Assembly: GCF_009796845.1 (NCBI RefSeq) | Contig: NZ_CP047025.1 | Location: 124,001-188,000 of the forward strand | Direction of reading: 5' to 3' | From: Cobetia sp. L2A1 | Lineage (GTDB): Bacteria; Pseudomonadota; Gammaproteobacteria; Pseudomonadales; Halomonadaceae | DNA length: 64,000 nt | In this document: positions 53,102 to 63,022 of the stretch, piece by piece | Numbering within the stretch: position 1 is the stretch's first letter | Layout: every line of letters starts with the position of its first letter | The notes under the pieces: model-generated | What the model saw: only the letters and a program-made list of their open reading frames with translations | Told to the model about the DNA's origin: nothing | Databases searched by the model: none | Translations under genes and position numbers: made by a program

Positions 53102-54640
53102 TCAGGCCTGTGGGGTACTGCGACGACCTTTTCTGCGTGGAATGCCCAGGCGCTGGCGTCGCTCCCACAGGTTTTTTCGACTGATGCCGAGGCGTCGTGC
53201 CAGTTCTGTCTCGCTCATGTGATCTTGATGCTCAAGCACGAAATGCTGGAAATAATCTTCCAATGACAAATCTTCCTCTTCGCTATCATCGCTGACGACC
53301 GCCAGGTTGCTGCGTGACACTTCCGAGGATGTTGACGCAGCCGGTTTGCCAGTGGAAGTGGATATGTCGGTAGTTGAGGAGGTCGCCGCGGTGCTTTTCT
53401 GTCGAGCGTCATCACTATCAGTACTTACCATGGGGGAGAGGCGAGACGCCTCCGGTGGCAAGCCTGAAGGGCCGCGTAGCCCAAGGTCCTCGGGGGCTAT
53501 GATGCGCCGATCTGCGAGAATGACGCCGCGCTCCAGAGCATTTTCCAGCTCACGAACATTGCCAGGCCATGCGTAGTGGTGAATCTCCTGTCGTGCACGC
53601 TGGGATAAGCGCATGCCATCACGACCATGTTTGCGTGCAATGCCATCAAGTAGATGTTCGGCCAGTACCAGCACATCATCGCCGCGTTCACGCAGAGGAG
53701 GCAGATCAATCTCCATGACATTGAGGCGATAGTAGAGATCGAGACGAAATTCACCGGTGCCGGATAGCTGATGCAGATTGCGATGTGTGGCCGCGATCAG
53801 GCGTATATCCACGTAGCGAGTCTCGATTGCCCCTACACGGCGAATCTCGCCCTCCTGAAGGACACGCAGCAAGCGTGCCTGCGCGTCCAGCGGTAACTCG
53901 CCGATTTCATCCAGGAACAGCGTGCCACCATCTGCGGCCTCGATCAGGCCGGTGCGCGAGCTGGTCGCGCCGGTGAAAGCGCCTTTCTCGTGTCCGAATA
54001 GCTCAGATTCGATCAGCGTCTCGGGTATGGCAGCACAGTTGACACAAATGAGTGGCGCTTGATGACGATCGCTCTGACGATGAATTGCACGTGCGACCAG
54101 TTCCTTGCCAGTGCCGGATTCGCCCAGTACCAGGACGGTGACATTGGCGGGCGCGACCTTGCGTATGCGTGTGTAGACCTGCTGCATGGCGCGGCAGTGG
54201 CCAATCATCTCTATGGGCTGGCCAGTCGCTCCGCAATGGCCTGATGGCCGCAGTGAGGGCGGTATCACGGAGGGTGACGGTGGCGCAGCGTCTCGTGGCA
54301 GTTCAAGTGCCTCACGAACGCTACGCGTAAAGACATCCTGATCAAAAGGCTTGGTGAGGTAGTCAATGGCACCGGATTTCAGGCTGGCAATGGCGGCATG
54401 CAGGCTTGGTGTGTCTGCCAGCAGGATGACTGGTGCCGGGCAGCTTGCCTGAATGATGGGCTTGGCATGCTCACCAGCCAGTGCGATATCGCAGATCACC
54501 AGTGCAAAATCAGCCGGCACCTGGGTGAACGCGTCTTCAAGTCCATTGGCCTGAACGACGCCATGCCCTTCGCGCTCCAGCAGATGTTGCAATGTATTGC
54601 GCGTGGCACCTTCCTTTTCGACGATCAGAATCCGGGCCAT
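53102..54640 (-). CDS. cbrB: Sigma-54-dependent response regulator CbrB, with a degenerate receiver domain
   Basis: This 512-aa NtrC-family activator has a receiver domain (1-115), an AAA+ domain (Walker A GESGTGKE at 173-180, sigma-54 contact GAFTGA at 220-225, Walker [13 protein letters not shown]), a Ser/Thr-rich linker, and a C-terminal HTH. The last 50 residues ([18 protein letters not shown], then LGISRK and [11 protein letters not shown]) are close to Pseudomonas CbrB. In the receiver, Asp51 (phosphoacceptor) and Lys97 remain, but the acidic pair is Glu8-Lys9 and the switch Thr is Ala75. No cbrA is adjacent. It should activate the sigma-54 promoter of the CrcZ-like RNA downstream. Confidence 0.92.
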   Translation of the reverse strand: MARILIVEKEGATRNTLQHLLEREGHGVVQANGLEDAFTQVPADFALVICDIALAGEHAKPIIQASCPAPVILLADTPSLHAAIASLKSGAIDYLTKPFDQDVFTRSVREALELPRDAAPPSPSVIPPSLRPSGHCGATGQPIEMIGHCRAMQQVYTRIRKVAPANVTVLVLGESGTGKELVARAIHRQSDRHQAPLICVNCAAIPETLIESELFGHEKGAFTGATSSRTGLIEAADGGTLFLDEIGELPLDAQARLLRVLQEGEIRRVGAIETRYVDIRLIAATHRNLHQLSGTGEFRLDLYYRLNVMEIDLPPLRERGDDVLVLAEHLLDGIARKHGRDGMRLSQRARQEIHHYAWPGNVRELENALERGVILADRRIIAPEDLGLRGPSGLPPEASRLSPMVSTDSDDARQKSTAATSSTTDISTSTGKPAASTSSEVSRSNLAVVSDDSEEEDLSLEDYFQHFVLEHQDHMSETELARRLGISRKNLWERRQRLGIPRRKGRRSTPQA

Positions 54641-54736
54641 TGAGTGGGGTCGCTCGCCTGATGAGAAGTATGAGGGAGTGAATCTTGCCTGTTGAGTCTG
54701 TCTTGTTCACTCAGGGGAGGCAATCCGACAATCGTG

Positions 54737-54806
54737 GCTGTCAGAGCACGATTGTCAGAGTGCGAGCTTCAGAGTGCGAGTCTCAGGGCACGGCTGTCAG
54801 AGATGA
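54737..54806. repeat. Short imperfect direct repeats between cbrB and gluQRS
   Basis: About five degenerate copies of a 12-16 bp unit built on TGTCAGAG/TCAGAGTGCGAG lie in tandem. The last overlaps the 3' end of gluQRS. In Pseudomonas the cbrA gene occupies this position. Confidence 0.6.
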
Positions 54807-55735
54807 GTTGCCGCACTCAGCGTCGGCGTCTTGCCGATGGCCGCGAGTGACCAGCGGGGGATGGCATGGCCTAATTGTTCTTCGGGGCTGGCTCCTGCCA
54901 GCTCTCTCGGCGGATCTTGGCCGAGTAGCTCCAGAGTGTGATGCAGCCGCTGGCGGATAGCGTGCGGTGATTCCGGCAGCGCAGGCGCCAGGTTCTGTTT
55001 GGAAAGCTTCTGGCCGTTGTCTGCCGTGATCAACGGGAGATGGGTCAGTCTCGGCATGGGAAGCCCGAGCGCCGCTTGAAGCAGGCGCTGCCAAGGGCTG
55101 TTATCGAGCAGGTCCAGTCCGCGGACCACGTCGGTAATGCCTTGATCTGCATCATCCACGATGACGGCTAGCTGATAGGCCCACAGGCCATCTCTACGCT
55201 TGAGTATCACGTCGCCAAGGGTGGCGAGATCCAGTTGTACGTGACCTTGCAGGCGATCCTCCCATCCTGCGATCGCGGTATTCCCCCCCCATTGTTCCGC
55301 TGCTCGAATGTCGAGTCGCCATGCATGTGCTTCCGCAGGTGGCGTGCGGCGGGTACGACACCAGCCTGGATACAGCGGAAAGTCGCGCCATTGCTTGCGT
55401 GAACAGACGCAGGGGTAGACGACGCGACCGAGCTTGAGCTGCTCAAGTGCTGCTGCATAGGCGTCATGGCGGCGGCTCTGATAGCGCACGCCGTGAATGA
55501 TATCGTGCGCATCGTTACTGGCGTCCCACTCAAGGCCAAAGGCCTCCAATTGACGCAGGATGGTATCGGCGGATCCGGATGGACAGCGAGGTGGGTCGAC
55601 ATCCTCGAGACGTACTGACCAGTTGCCGCCGTGGTGGCGGGCATCGAGATAGCTGGCGACAGCGGCGAGCAGAGAGCCAGCATGCAGTGGGCCAGAAGGG
55701 GTAGGAGCGAAACGGCCACGGTAGGCGGTAGACAT
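54797..55735 (-). CDS. gluQ: Glutamyl-Q tRNA(Asp) synthetase
   Basis: GluQ-RS attaches glutamate to the queuosine base of tRNA-Asp. This 312-aa protein has the HIGH-like APTPSGPLHAGSLLAAVASYLDAR, a zinc set CVCSRKQW with a downstream GWC, and KLSKQN in place of KMSKS. It lacks the anticodon-binding domain of GltX. ATG 55735 is preferred, with GGAG 8 nt upstream; 55759 is an alternative. It lies downstream of dksA on the same strand, as in E. coli and Pseudomonas. Confidence 0.94.
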   Translation of the reverse strand: MSTAYRGRFAPTPSGPLHAGSLLAAVASYLDARHHGGNWSVRLEDVDPPRCPSGSADTILRQLEAFGLEWDASNDAHDIIHGVRYQSRRHDAYAAALEQLKLGRVVYPCVCSRKQWRDFPLYPGWCRTRRTPPAEAHAWRLDIRAAEQWGGNTAIAGWEDRLQGHVQLDLATLGDVILKRRDGLWAYQLAVIVDDADQGITDVVRGLDLLDNSPWQRLLQAALGLPMPRLTHLPLITADNGQKLSKQNLAPALPESPHAIRQRLHHTLELLGQDPPRELAGASPEEQLGHAIPRWSLAAIGKTPTLSAATHL

Positions 55736-55785
55736 CGGGAGGGCTCCGGCATCCGTCATGATTGGCTATTTAAAGAAGACGAACG

Positions 55786-55820
55786 CATACGGGCACCGCT
55801 CCGAGGAGGGTGCCCGTATG
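55786..55820 (-). terminator. Hairpin after dksA
   Basis: On the minus strand CATACGGGCACC and GGTGCCCGTATG form the stem, followed by a T-rich stretch. It may reduce transcription into gluQRS. Confidence 0.75.
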
Positions 55821-55865
55821 GGAAGTCGTACCGGTGGCGAACCACTGGTACTCCGGCAACAGGGC

Positions 55866-56303
55866 TTAGCGGCCCAGCTGCTTTTCTTTCAGCTCGGCCA
55901 AGGTCTTGCAGTCGACGCACTGGGTGGCGGTCGGACGTGCTTCCAGGCGGCGAATGCCAATCTCGACACCACAGGCGTCGCAGAACCCGTAGTCATCTTC
56001 ATCGATATTATCGATGGTCTCGTTGATCTTCTTGAGCAGCTTGCGTTCGCGATCACGCGTTCTCAGTTCGAGGCTGAAGCCTTCTTCCTGAGTGGCACGG
56101 TCCGCCGGGTCAGCATAGTTGTTCGCATCTTCCTGCAGGTGGCGTACGGTCCGGTCGACCTCTTCCATCAGCTCCTGTTTCCAGTCCAGCAGGATCTGGC
56201 GGAAGTGCTCCAGCTGCTTTTCATTCATGTATTCTTCACCCGCTGCCGGCTCATAGGGGGTGAATTTCTTAAGCGCTTCCGGCTTTGTTTCAGCTACTGA
56301 CAT
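55866..56303 (-). CDS. dksA: RNA polymerase-binding transcription factor DksA
   Basis: DksA acts with ppGpp to control rRNA and amino-acid promoters. This 145-aa protein has a long coiled coil carrying the acidic tip (YADPADRATQEE) and a zinc finger (CDACGVEIG, CVDCK). It is divergent from the aminotransferase gene; the 270-nt gap between them holds no other gene. Confidence 0.97.
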   Translation of the reverse strand: MSVAETKPEALKKFTPYEPAAGEEYMNEKQLEHFRQILLDWKQELMEEVDRTVRHLQEDANNYADPADRATQEEGFSLELRTRDRERKLLKKINETIDNIDEDDYGFCDACGVEIGIRRLEARPTATQCVDCKTLAELKEKQLGR

Positions 56304-56577
56304 GGGACCGCCTCATTCCGCAGGTGACTTGGGCCAGCGACAGCTTGATATGCTGTCTCCTTGGCCACGGCGAGGGGGCTGTCCTGACTGCTGCCCTCGC
56401 GAGAAGATCAGCTTATTTAGCGTAAAAGTGACAAGTTTGCAACACCTCTCCGACGATAGTCGGTAATGGTTGAGATGTGCTGACCTTGGTAAAGCGGATG
56501 ATTTTCGTGTTGATGAGGGGTGGGAATAAGGGCGCGACGGCGCCTAGAATGGGGCTCAAGCCTTGAGGAGTGTTGTC

Positions 56578-57765
56578 ATGCAGTTTGCTCGCCGTGTCGA
56601 ATCTGTCGCCGCCTTTCGGGTGATGACATTACTGGAAGCTGCGCAGGCGCGCGAAGCTTGTGGCCATGATGTTATTCACCTTGAAGTCGGTGAGCCGGAC
56701 TTCCCCACGCCCGCACCAGTCATCGCTGCTGGTCAGGCTGCTCTGGCGGCGGGTCAGACGCGCTATACCCCGGCCTGTGGCCTGCCGGCATTGCGTGAGG
56801 CGATTGCTGCCGATTACGCGCGCCGCCACGGTGTGACGGTCTCGCCGTCGCGCATCATCGTGACTCCTGGAGCCTCCGGCGCGCTGCTATTGGCGACGCT
56901 GCTATGTGCTGAGCGCGGTGACAGCGTACTGATGGCAGACCCCACATATCCGTGCAATCGTCACTTCATGGGACTAGCTGATGCGCAACTGGATGTGGTG
57001 CCAGTCAATGCCGAGAGTGGCTGGCAGTTGACCGCTGAGCTTGCCGACGAATATTGGCGCGACAATACCCGCGCAGTGATGGTGGCATCGCCCTCCAACC
57101 CGACCGGCCATGTGCTGTCACCGACGCAGCTGGAAGAACTGGGTGACTTGTGCCGCGCGCGTGGCGCGCATCTGCTGGTGGATGAAATCTATCAGGGGCT
57201 GACCTACGGCGTCGCGTCGCATACTGCATTGGCAGACTGTCCGGATGCCTTTGTGATCAACAGTTTCTCGAAGTATTTCGGCATGACAGGCTGGCGGCTG
57301 GGCTGGCTGGTTGCACCGGAAGCTGCTGTCGAGCCGCTTTCTCGGCTAGCGCAGAATGTTTTCCTCGCCGCATCCACGCCAGCACAGTACGCCGCTCTAG
57401 CGGCATTCACGCCGGAGTGTGAAGCAGAGCTTGAGCGCCGTCGCCATGTGCTTGAAGGGCGCCGTGAGGTGCTTCTCGAAGGCCTCGGTCGGCTTGGGTT
57501 GGCGCCCTTGGTGCCACCGCAAGGAGCCTTCTATGTCTGGCTGGATATCAGTCACTTGAGTGATGACAGCGAAGCATTCTGTCGTGCGTTTCTTGAAGAG
57601 GAAAATGTCGCCATCACACCGGGCACTGACTTTGCGTTAGCCGAAGGACATCGCCATGTGCGAATCGCTTTCACGGCCGATGAAACGCGGCTTGTTGAAG
57701 CATTGGCACGATTTGAGCGTTTCCTCGCTCGCCGAGCTGCCCAGTGTGACGGGGCGTTGGCATGA
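56578..57765 (+). CDS. Class-I/II pyridoxal-phosphate aminotransferase
   Basis: This 395-aa fold-type-I enzyme has HLEVGEPDFPTP, ASPSNPTGHVL, VDEIYQGLTYG and the PLP lysine in INSFSKYFGMTGWRLGW. It is close to aspartate/aromatic-type aminotransferases; the substrate is not decidable from sequence. ATG 56578 has GAGGAG 7 nt upstream. It precedes sfsA on the same strand and lies next to dksA, as its homologue does in Pseudomonas. Confidence 0.88.
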   Translation: MQFARRVESVAAFRVMTLLEAAQAREACGHDVIHLEVGEPDFPTPAPVIAAGQAALAAGQTRYTPACGLPALREAIAADYARRHGVTVSPSRIIVTPGASGALLLATLLCAERGDSVLMADPTYPCNRHFMGLADAQLDVVPVNAESGWQLTAELADEYWRDNTRAVMVASPSNPTGHVLSPTQLEELGDLCRARGAHLLVDEIYQGLTYGVASHTALADCPDAFVINSFSKYFGMTGWRLGWLVAPEAAVEPLSRLAQNVFLAASTPAQYAALAAFTPECEAELERRRHVLEGRREVLLEGLGRLGLAPLVPPQGAFYVWLDISHLSDDSEAFCRAFLEEENVAITPGTDFALAEGHRHVRIAFTADETRLVEALARFERFLARRAAQCDGALA

Positions 57766-57792
57766 GGATGTTGGCATGAAGAGGGCGGCCTG

Positions 57793-58635
57793 ATGATTCT
57801 GGAGGGGCTATATCGCGGGCGGCTACTGCGCCGCTATAAGCGCTTCTTCGCTGACGTCGAGTTGCTTGAAGGGCCGCGGGCCGGGGAGGTGGTCACGGCA
57901 CATTGCCCGAATACCGGCTCTATGCGAGAGGTATGTGTGGAGGGCTGCGATGTGTGGCTGTCGCCCTCCGACAACCCCAGACGCAAACTCGCCTGGACAT
58001 GGGAGCTGATTCGACTGCCACTCGATCCGCCAGGGATTCATGGTCAACGTGAGGCGTTGCTTAGTGTGCATACAGGGCGTGCCAATGCACATGTCGAGGC
58101 GGCATTGCGGTCAGGCGATCTGGCGGTGCTCACGCAGTGGGGGCTTGCAGGCTTTGCACGTCTCGAGCGCGAGGCGAAGGTTGAGGTGATGCCCGCGGGT
58201 AGCGAAACGCTGGAGCGCTCGCGGCTCGATTTCTTGATGTGGCCGGTAGAAGCCGGTGCGGCCTCCACTTATCTGGAGGTCAAGCAGGTGACGCTGCGTG
58301 AAGCAGATGGCCACGGCTACTTTCCGGACTCGGTCAGCGTGCGTGCGCGTCGCCATCTGGCCAGTCTGGCCGCGTTGGTGGGGGCGGGTCATCGCTGCGT
58401 GCTGGTGTTTTGCGTTGCTCATGATGGTATTGAGGATGTCGCGCCAGCAGCGCACCTTGATCCAGGTTATGCACAGGCTTTTGCTGAAGCGCAGGCGGCC
58501 GGTGTCGAAGTATTAGCGCTAGGCATGCAGATTCAACTAGCGCATTACGAAGGGGGGATAGGGCAGCCATTGTGGCGCGCGCAGATTGCATTGACGCGAG
58601 CATTGCCACTGCATTCGAGCGTGCTCGAGGCTTGA
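57793..58635 (+). CDS. sfsA: SfsA, sugar fermentation stimulation protein
   Basis: This 280-aa member of the SfsA family, reported as a DNA-binding/nuclease-like protein, shows RYKRFFADVEL, HCPNTGSMREVC, and YLEVKQVTLREADGHGYFPDSVS with the conserved acidic and Lys residues. It is longer than the 234-aa E. coli protein, with a disordered insertion. The gene begins just after the aminotransferase and faces the Rieske gene convergently. Its role is unclear. Confidence 0.92.
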   Translation: MILEGLYRGRLLRRYKRFFADVELLEGPRAGEVVTAHCPNTGSMREVCVEGCDVWLSPSDNPRRKLAWTWELIRLPLDPPGIHGQREALLSVHTGRANAHVEAALRSGDLAVLTQWGLAGFARLEREAKVEVMPAGSETLERSRLDFLMWPVEAGAASTYLEVKQVTLREADGHGYFPDSVSVRARRHLASLAALVGAGHRCVLVFCVAHDGIEDVAPAAHLDPGYAQAFAEAQAAGVEVLALGMQIQLAHYEGGIGQPLWRAQIALTRALPLHSSVLEA

Positions 58636-58648
58636 TGGCGTGGCTTCT

Positions 58649-59128
58649 TTACGTATCAGCCCTCTTATTGTCGTCCCACAAGATAAGATAGTGCTGATCT
58701 TCGCTATTCTCGGGCCTGTCGCCGCTCTGTCGTATCTCTACGCGTAGCGCGGCGAGTTGCTCACCTGGACAGGGGCCGCTCACGCAAACGCCGTGCTGAG
58801 GCTCGAAGCAGGCTTGGTGACGATGACACAGGATCAACCCGCCGGTGGCATCCATGTAAGGGTCTTGCTGACTGCCATGCCCATCGCGCTCAGCAATCAG
58901 CCGGCTACCGTGATGTGGGCAGCAGTCCAGATAAGCGTGCGGTCCATCCTCCAGCATGACCAGGAATGCCGCGCGGCCATCTTCAAGTTGCAATGCGCAG
59001 CTCTGCCCGACAGGCAGCTCAGGATACGGCAGAATCAATTGCGGCATCTGCTGCACGGACTCCAGCGCCCGGCATTCCTGTGTCGAGCCAAGCAACGTTG
59101 AGCGGCGTGATGGTGGGCTTTCGGACAT
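58649..59128 (-). CDS. Rieske [2Fe-2S] domain protein
   Basis: This 159-aa protein carries a single Rieske domain: the first ligand pair in CCPHHGSRL and the second in CHRHQACFE, followed by a VSGPCPGEQLAALRVEI strand. It is probably a ferredoxin-like electron carrier, but the partner enzyme is unknown. ATG 59128 is the likely start; frames to 59212 are possible. It is divergent from the next gene with a short gap. Confidence 0.8.
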   Translation of the reverse strand: MSESPPSRRSTLLGSTQECRALESVQQMPQLILPYPELPVGQSCALQLEDGRAAFLVMLEDGPHAYLDCCPHHGSRLIAERDGHGSQQDPYMDATGGLILCHRHQACFEPQHGVCVSGPCPGEQLAALRVEIRQSGDRPENSEDQHYLILWDDNKRADT

Positions 59129-59210
59129 GGAGTGGCTCGCATCGGTTATCATTCTGGGACAGTATGTTTTCTTGTGCGTTTTACCGTTTCCTTCACGTCT
59201 GGTCATCTTC

Positions 59211-60260
59211 ATGTCGCTATTTCATCGCTCGACTTCTCATCGCTCTGCTCGTGATACCGCTTCCGGCATCAGTCGTCGTCAATTGCTGGCGGGGATGGCG
59301 GTGTCTGCTGGCGGACTTTCGCTGCTGGGTAGCTCGCTTGCTCGTGCAGCTGATCAGAGTGCGGTGGGGCCATTGCCACCATTACCTGCCTGGCATGATC
59401 CCAAGGCATCGCATCCCTTGCTCGGCAGCATCCTTGTTGCCGACGGTAATCGTCGCCTGTCGCCGGGCGCGCTAGTCGATTGGAGTCAGACACATCCGCG
59501 GGTGCTGCTGGGAGAGCATCACGACAATCCGGATCATCATCAACTGGAACGCTGGTTGATCGAGGCACTGGCGACGCGCAAGCAGCTGGGCGGTGTGGCG
59601 CTGGAGATGCTCGATACCACTCAGGATGCAGCACTGTCTTTGGTTAACCGTACCTCGCTCGCCGTGGCAGGTCTTCCGGATGAAGAGTTGAAGCAGCTGC
59701 TGGCATGGGATGAACGCTGGACCTTCACTGACTATGCGCCGCTGGTGCGCAGTACGCTGGATAGCGGCATCCCTCTCTCTTCAGCCAGCCTGTCAGCGAC
59801 ACAGATGCATGATGCCATGGCGCCCGGGCAGGCAGTGCTGGCCTTGCCAGAAGCTGTGCTGCGTCTACAGCGAGAGGCACTTGATGAGGGGCATTGTGGT
59901 TTGCTGCCGCCAGAGCGCTTGGATGCGATGTTGCGTGGCCAGTTGGCGCGTGATCAGCAAATGGCAGAACGCCTGGATGCATTGACGTCCAATGATGCCA
60001 CTGCGCTGTTGGTCTGTGGCAGTGGCCATGCTCGTCGTGATATCGGTGTGCCGCGCTGGCTGGACGGAAAGGCATTATCCGTAGCGCTGATGCCAGTGGC
60101 TTGGGATGACAATGGCCAGGCATTGACGCGATTGGAAGACTATTTGCCCGAAAGCGCCGGTGCAGCCCCCGCCTATGATCTCGTGTGGTTCACGCCGGCG
60201 CGAGTGGTGCTGGATGATGCCTGTGCGGGCTTGCGTGAAGCGGGCGAGACCTCTGCTTAA
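59211..60260 (+). CDS. ChaN-family (Tiki/TraB-like) protein with a Tat-like signal
   Basis: This 349-aa protein has a twin-arginine type signal (SRRQLLAGMAVSAGGLSLL) and a ChaN/DUF399 domain: VLLGEHHDNPDHHQLE, GVALEMLDTTQD, LLVCGSGHARRDIGVP. Homologues include the haem-associated, iron-regulated lipoprotein ChaN; the fold is related to Tiki proteases. No lipobox Cys is present. The start is the ATG nearest the signal; longer frames exist and no good Shine-Dalgarno was found. Confidence 0.8.
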   Translation: MSLFHRSTSHRSARDTASGISRRQLLAGMAVSAGGLSLLGSSLARAADQSAVGPLPPLPAWHDPKASHPLLGSILVADGNRRLSPGALVDWSQTHPRVLLGEHHDNPDHHQLERWLIEALATRKQLGGVALEMLDTTQDAALSLVNRTSLAVAGLPDEELKQLLAWDERWTFTDYAPLVRSTLDSGIPLSSASLSATQMHDAMAPGQAVLALPEAVLRLQREALDEGHCGLLPPERLDAMLRGQLARDQQMAERLDALTSNDATALLVCGSGHARRDIGVPRWLDGKALSVALMPVAWDDNGQALTRLEDYLPESAGAAPAYDLVWFTPARVVLDDACAGLREAGETSA

Positions 60261-60314
60261 CTGAGTGCTCGTTGAGCATAAGATGTTGATCTGATCGGCG
60301 ATGCTCAGACATGA

Positions 60315-60343
60315 AAAAGGCACCTCCAGTGGAGGTGCCTTTT
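60315..60343. terminator. Bidirectional terminator between the ChaN-like gene and the thioesterase
   Basis: AAAAGGCACCTCC and GGAGGTGCCTTTT form a perfect 13-bp stem with loop AGT. Confidence 0.93.
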
Positions 60344-60429
60344 GGGTTCTCTTGTTGCATGCAGTTCTTTACGAGCCGTGTCCTGGCGCTCTGGTGTTCG
60401 ATACTTCCCAGGGGGCGCCTATTCACCGT

Positions 60430-60939
60430 TCAACTGTTGCTTTGAGTATCAGTGCCGGTTGGGGGCATTTCGACAGTAGACGTGCTTTCTGCGCGACGCC
60501 GAGTGGCCTTTTGCGGTATTGACTCATCCTGGCTGTCGTTGCTGCCGGGCTGTTCACGGAAGCGGTCTTCGATATAGGTAATGCGTGTGCGTTCATGTGG
60601 GACCGGCTTGAAGTCGGCGTCGACACTGACAAGCACGATACGGTCGATGGTCAGAATGCGCTCGCGGGTAATCTTGTTGCGGATCTCGACGCACAGTGAG
60701 ATGGAGGTGCGGCCGAAGTCGCTGGCGGTAATGCCTAGCTCGATGATGTCGCCCTGGCGTGCGCTGGAGACGAAGTTGATCTCCGACATGAACTTGGTCA
60801 CCACACGGGAGGTACCTAGCTGAACGATGGCGTAGATGGCGGCTTCTTCGTCTATCCAGGCCAGTAGGCGTCCACCGAACAGGGTGCCGTTGGGGTTGAG
60901 ATCTTCGGGCTTGACCCACTTGCGGGTATGGAAGTTCAT
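60430..60939 (-). CDS. Acyl-CoA thioesterase, YciA-like hotdog fold
   Basis: This 169-aa hotdog-fold protein shows PNGTLFGGRLLAWIDEEAAIYA, a VVTKFMSEINFVSSARQGDIIEL strand and the conserved Asp of the hotdog site. It should hydrolyse short or medium acyl-CoA thioesters. A disordered tail of about 35 residues follows. The 280-nt gap upstream holds only a probable promoter and the hairpin at 61145-61181. Confidence 0.88.
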   Translation of the reverse strand: MNFHTRKWVKPEDLNPNGTLFGGRLLAWIDEEAAIYAIVQLGTSRVVTKFMSEINFVSSARQGDIIELGITASDFGRTSISLCVEIRNKITRERILTIDRIVLVSVDADFKPVPHERTRITYIEDRFREQPGSNDSQDESIPQKATRRRAESTSTVEMPPTGTDTQSNS

Positions 60940-61144
60940 GCGCTCTCTCCTAGGGATGGCGATGCATCTTCACCGGAAGTGCGGGTCGCGATCCTCTGCT
61001 GCGTTTACCCTGAAAGTATATAGACTTTAGTTGTGAGTGTCTGTCATCGCCGAGATAGCCCGGGACTATCGGTCGAGGATGGGCGTCGATGAGAATTCAC
61101 GGGCGAAAGGATGAGGGGGCGAGAGAATCCGTGGAGGAATGACG

Positions 61145-61181
61145 CACAGAGGCCGGCAGAAAGATCCTGCCGGCCTCTGTG
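61145..61181. terminator. Perfect hairpin after metW
   Basis: CACAGAGGCCGGCAG and CTGCCGGCCTCTGTG make a 15-bp stem with a 7-nt loop. T-tracts are poor. It lies just beyond the metW stop on the minus strand. Confidence 0.75.
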
Positions 61182-61221
61182 ATGGGGCGGGTAAGCGCAG
61201 TGCGCGGGCGCCTGGAAAGAG

Positions 61222-61836
61222 CTAGCGCTCTAGCGGTGCGAAGTTGTCGCGACAGACACGGAAGATGGCGACTTCACCGAATAGATTCGGCCACCAGGTC
61301 GCCGCCCGGTGTGGCTCATGATCACCATTGCCAACCGCGCGATCGATGATCTTGAGGCCCTGGTCACGGCATAGGCGCTCGAAGTCAGCAAAGGTCGATA
61401 GATGGATGTTGGGCGTGTCGTACCAAGCGTGCGGGAGTGACTTGGAGACGGGCATGCGTCCCTTGAGTCCAAGGTGTAGACGATGGCGCCAGTAAGCGAA
61501 GTTGGGGAAGGTGATGATGGCTTCTCGCGAGACACGCATCATCTCCTCCAGTGCTTTGTCCGGGCGCTTCAGCACCTGCAATGCTTGAGACATCACCACA
61601 CGATCAAAGGTGTCGTCAGCAAAGTTGGCCAATCCATCATCGACGTTCTGCTCGATGACGTTGACGCCGCGTGCGACACAGGCATTGATGTTGTGTGGGT
61701 CGATTTCGAGTCCATAGCCGAACACCTGCTTCTGTTCTGCCAATGAGGCCAGTAAGGTGCCGTCGCCACAGGCGAGATCGAGTACGCGCGCGCCGTTTGG
61801 AATCCAGTCGTGAATCTGGGCGAGGTCGTTACGCAT
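61222..61836 (-). CDS. metW: Methionine biosynthesis protein MetW
   Basis: MetW is a SAM-dependent methyltransferase-like protein that works with MetX in methionine synthesis. This 204-aa protein has the SAM motif [37 protein letters not shown] and [15 protein letters not shown] 61836 has AGGAG 7 nt upstream and overlaps metX by 8 nt, so the two are coupled. Confidence 0.95.
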   Translation of the reverse strand: MRNDLAQIHDWIPNGARVLDLACGDGTLLASLAEQKQVFGYGLEIDPHNINACVARGVNVIEQNVDDGLANFADDTFDRVVMSQALQVLKRPDKALEEMMRVSREAIITFPNFAYWRHRLHLGLKGRMPVSKSLPHAWYDTPNIHLSTFADFERLCRDQGLKIIDRAVGNGDHEPHRAATWWPNLFGEVAIFRVCRDNFAPLER

Positions 61837-63022
61837 GGGCAGTCTCCTGCGCGTTAGTGCGACGTGCGGCCGATTCACTGCGGGCCTGGTCATGTGCGCG
61901 CGTCAGGAAGTTGCCCAGCACTGTCTCGTAGCGCTGACCCGGTAGCAGGAAGGCATCGTGACCGTGGGGGGAATCAATGTTCGCGTAGCTGACGGATTTC
62001 CCCGCATGAATCATGGCATTGACCAGCTCGCGAGAGCGCGAGGGTGCGAAGCGCCAATCGGTCGTAAAGCTGACCACAAGTATCGGACAGCTGATCGGTG
62101 CCATGGCGGCAGCCAGATTGTCGTCGGCGCGCGCGGCAGGGTCGAAGTAATCCAGTGCCTTGGTCATCAATAGGTAGGTATTGGCGTCGAAGGCAGTAGA
62201 AAAGGTATCACCCTGGTGGCGTAGATAGCTCTCGACCTGAAAGTCGACATCGTAACCGAAGTTGAGACGGTCTTGACGGAGGTCGCGGCCGAACTTGGTG
62301 CCCATCGAATGCTCGGAAAGATAGGTGATGTGACCCACCATGCGAGCCAGCTTGAGACCGCGCTTGGGTACGGCATTGATCCGCGCATACCAGCCATCAT
62401 GAAATTCAGGATCAGAGCGGATGGCCTGACGCGCGACCTCGTTGAAGGCGATGTTCTGCGCCGAGAGTTTCGGCGTGCAGGCAACGATGGCGACATGGCC
62501 GACCCGCTCGGGGTGGTCCAGCGTCCACTGCAGGGCTTGCATACCGCCTAGCGAACCGCCGACCACCGCCGCGAAGCGTGTGATGCCAAGGCGTTCGGCA
62601 AGGCGCTTCTGGCTCTCGACCCAATCCGGCACGGTCATCAACGGGAAGTCGGGGCCCCACTGTGCATTGGTGTCGGGGTTGATCGAGGTGGGACCGGTGC
62701 TGCCATGGCAGCCGCCGATGTTATTCAGCGAGATCACAAAGAAGCGTGCAGTGTCGATAGGTTTGCCGGGGCCGATATAGTCGTCCCACCAGCCAGGCTT
62801 GCGATCACTCATACTGTGATAGCCGGCAGCGTGGTGATGGCCAGTCAAAGCGTGGCAGACCAGGATAGCGTTGCTGGCGTCAGCGTTCAGCTCGCCGTAG
62901 GTCTCGTAGACCAGCGAATACTGTTCGAGGCGTCTGCCGCAGGCTAGCTCCAGCGGGGTATCGAAGTGGGCAGTCTGAGGCGTGACCAGACCGACCGAAT
63001 CCGGGGGCAGGGAATCAGGCAT
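61829..63022 (-). CDS. metX: Homoserine O-acyltransferase MetX
   Basis: MetX acylates homoserine, the first committed step to methionine. This alpha/beta-hydrolase protein has the nucleophile in [29 protein letters not shown], an Asp in FTTDWRF, and the His in [16 protein letters not shown]. Gammaproteobacterial MetX enzymes of this type may use succinyl-CoA, so the acyl donor is open. ATG 63022 ([11 protein letters not shown]) is set by homology to Pseudomonas; the same frame extends to 63124, so the start is uncertain. Confidence 0.92.
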   Translation of the reverse strand: MPDSLPPDSVGLVTPQTAHFDTPLELACGRRLEQYSLVYETYGELNADASNAILVCHALTGHHHAAGYHSMSDRKPGWWDDYIGPGKPIDTARFFVISLNNIGGCHGSTGPTSINPDTNAQWGPDFPLMTVPDWVESQKRLAERLGITRFAAVVGGSLGGMQALQWTLDHPERVGHVAIVACTPKLSAQNIAFNEVARQAIRSDPEFHDGWYARINAVPKRGLKLARMVGHITYLSEHSMGTKFGRDLRQDRLNFGYDVDFQVESYLRHQGDTFSTAFDANTYLLMTKALDYFDPAARADDNLAAAMAPISCPILVVSFTTDWRFAPSRSRELVNAMIHAGKSVSYANIDSPHGHDAFLLPGQRYETVLGNFLTRAHDQARSESAARRTNAQETAHA

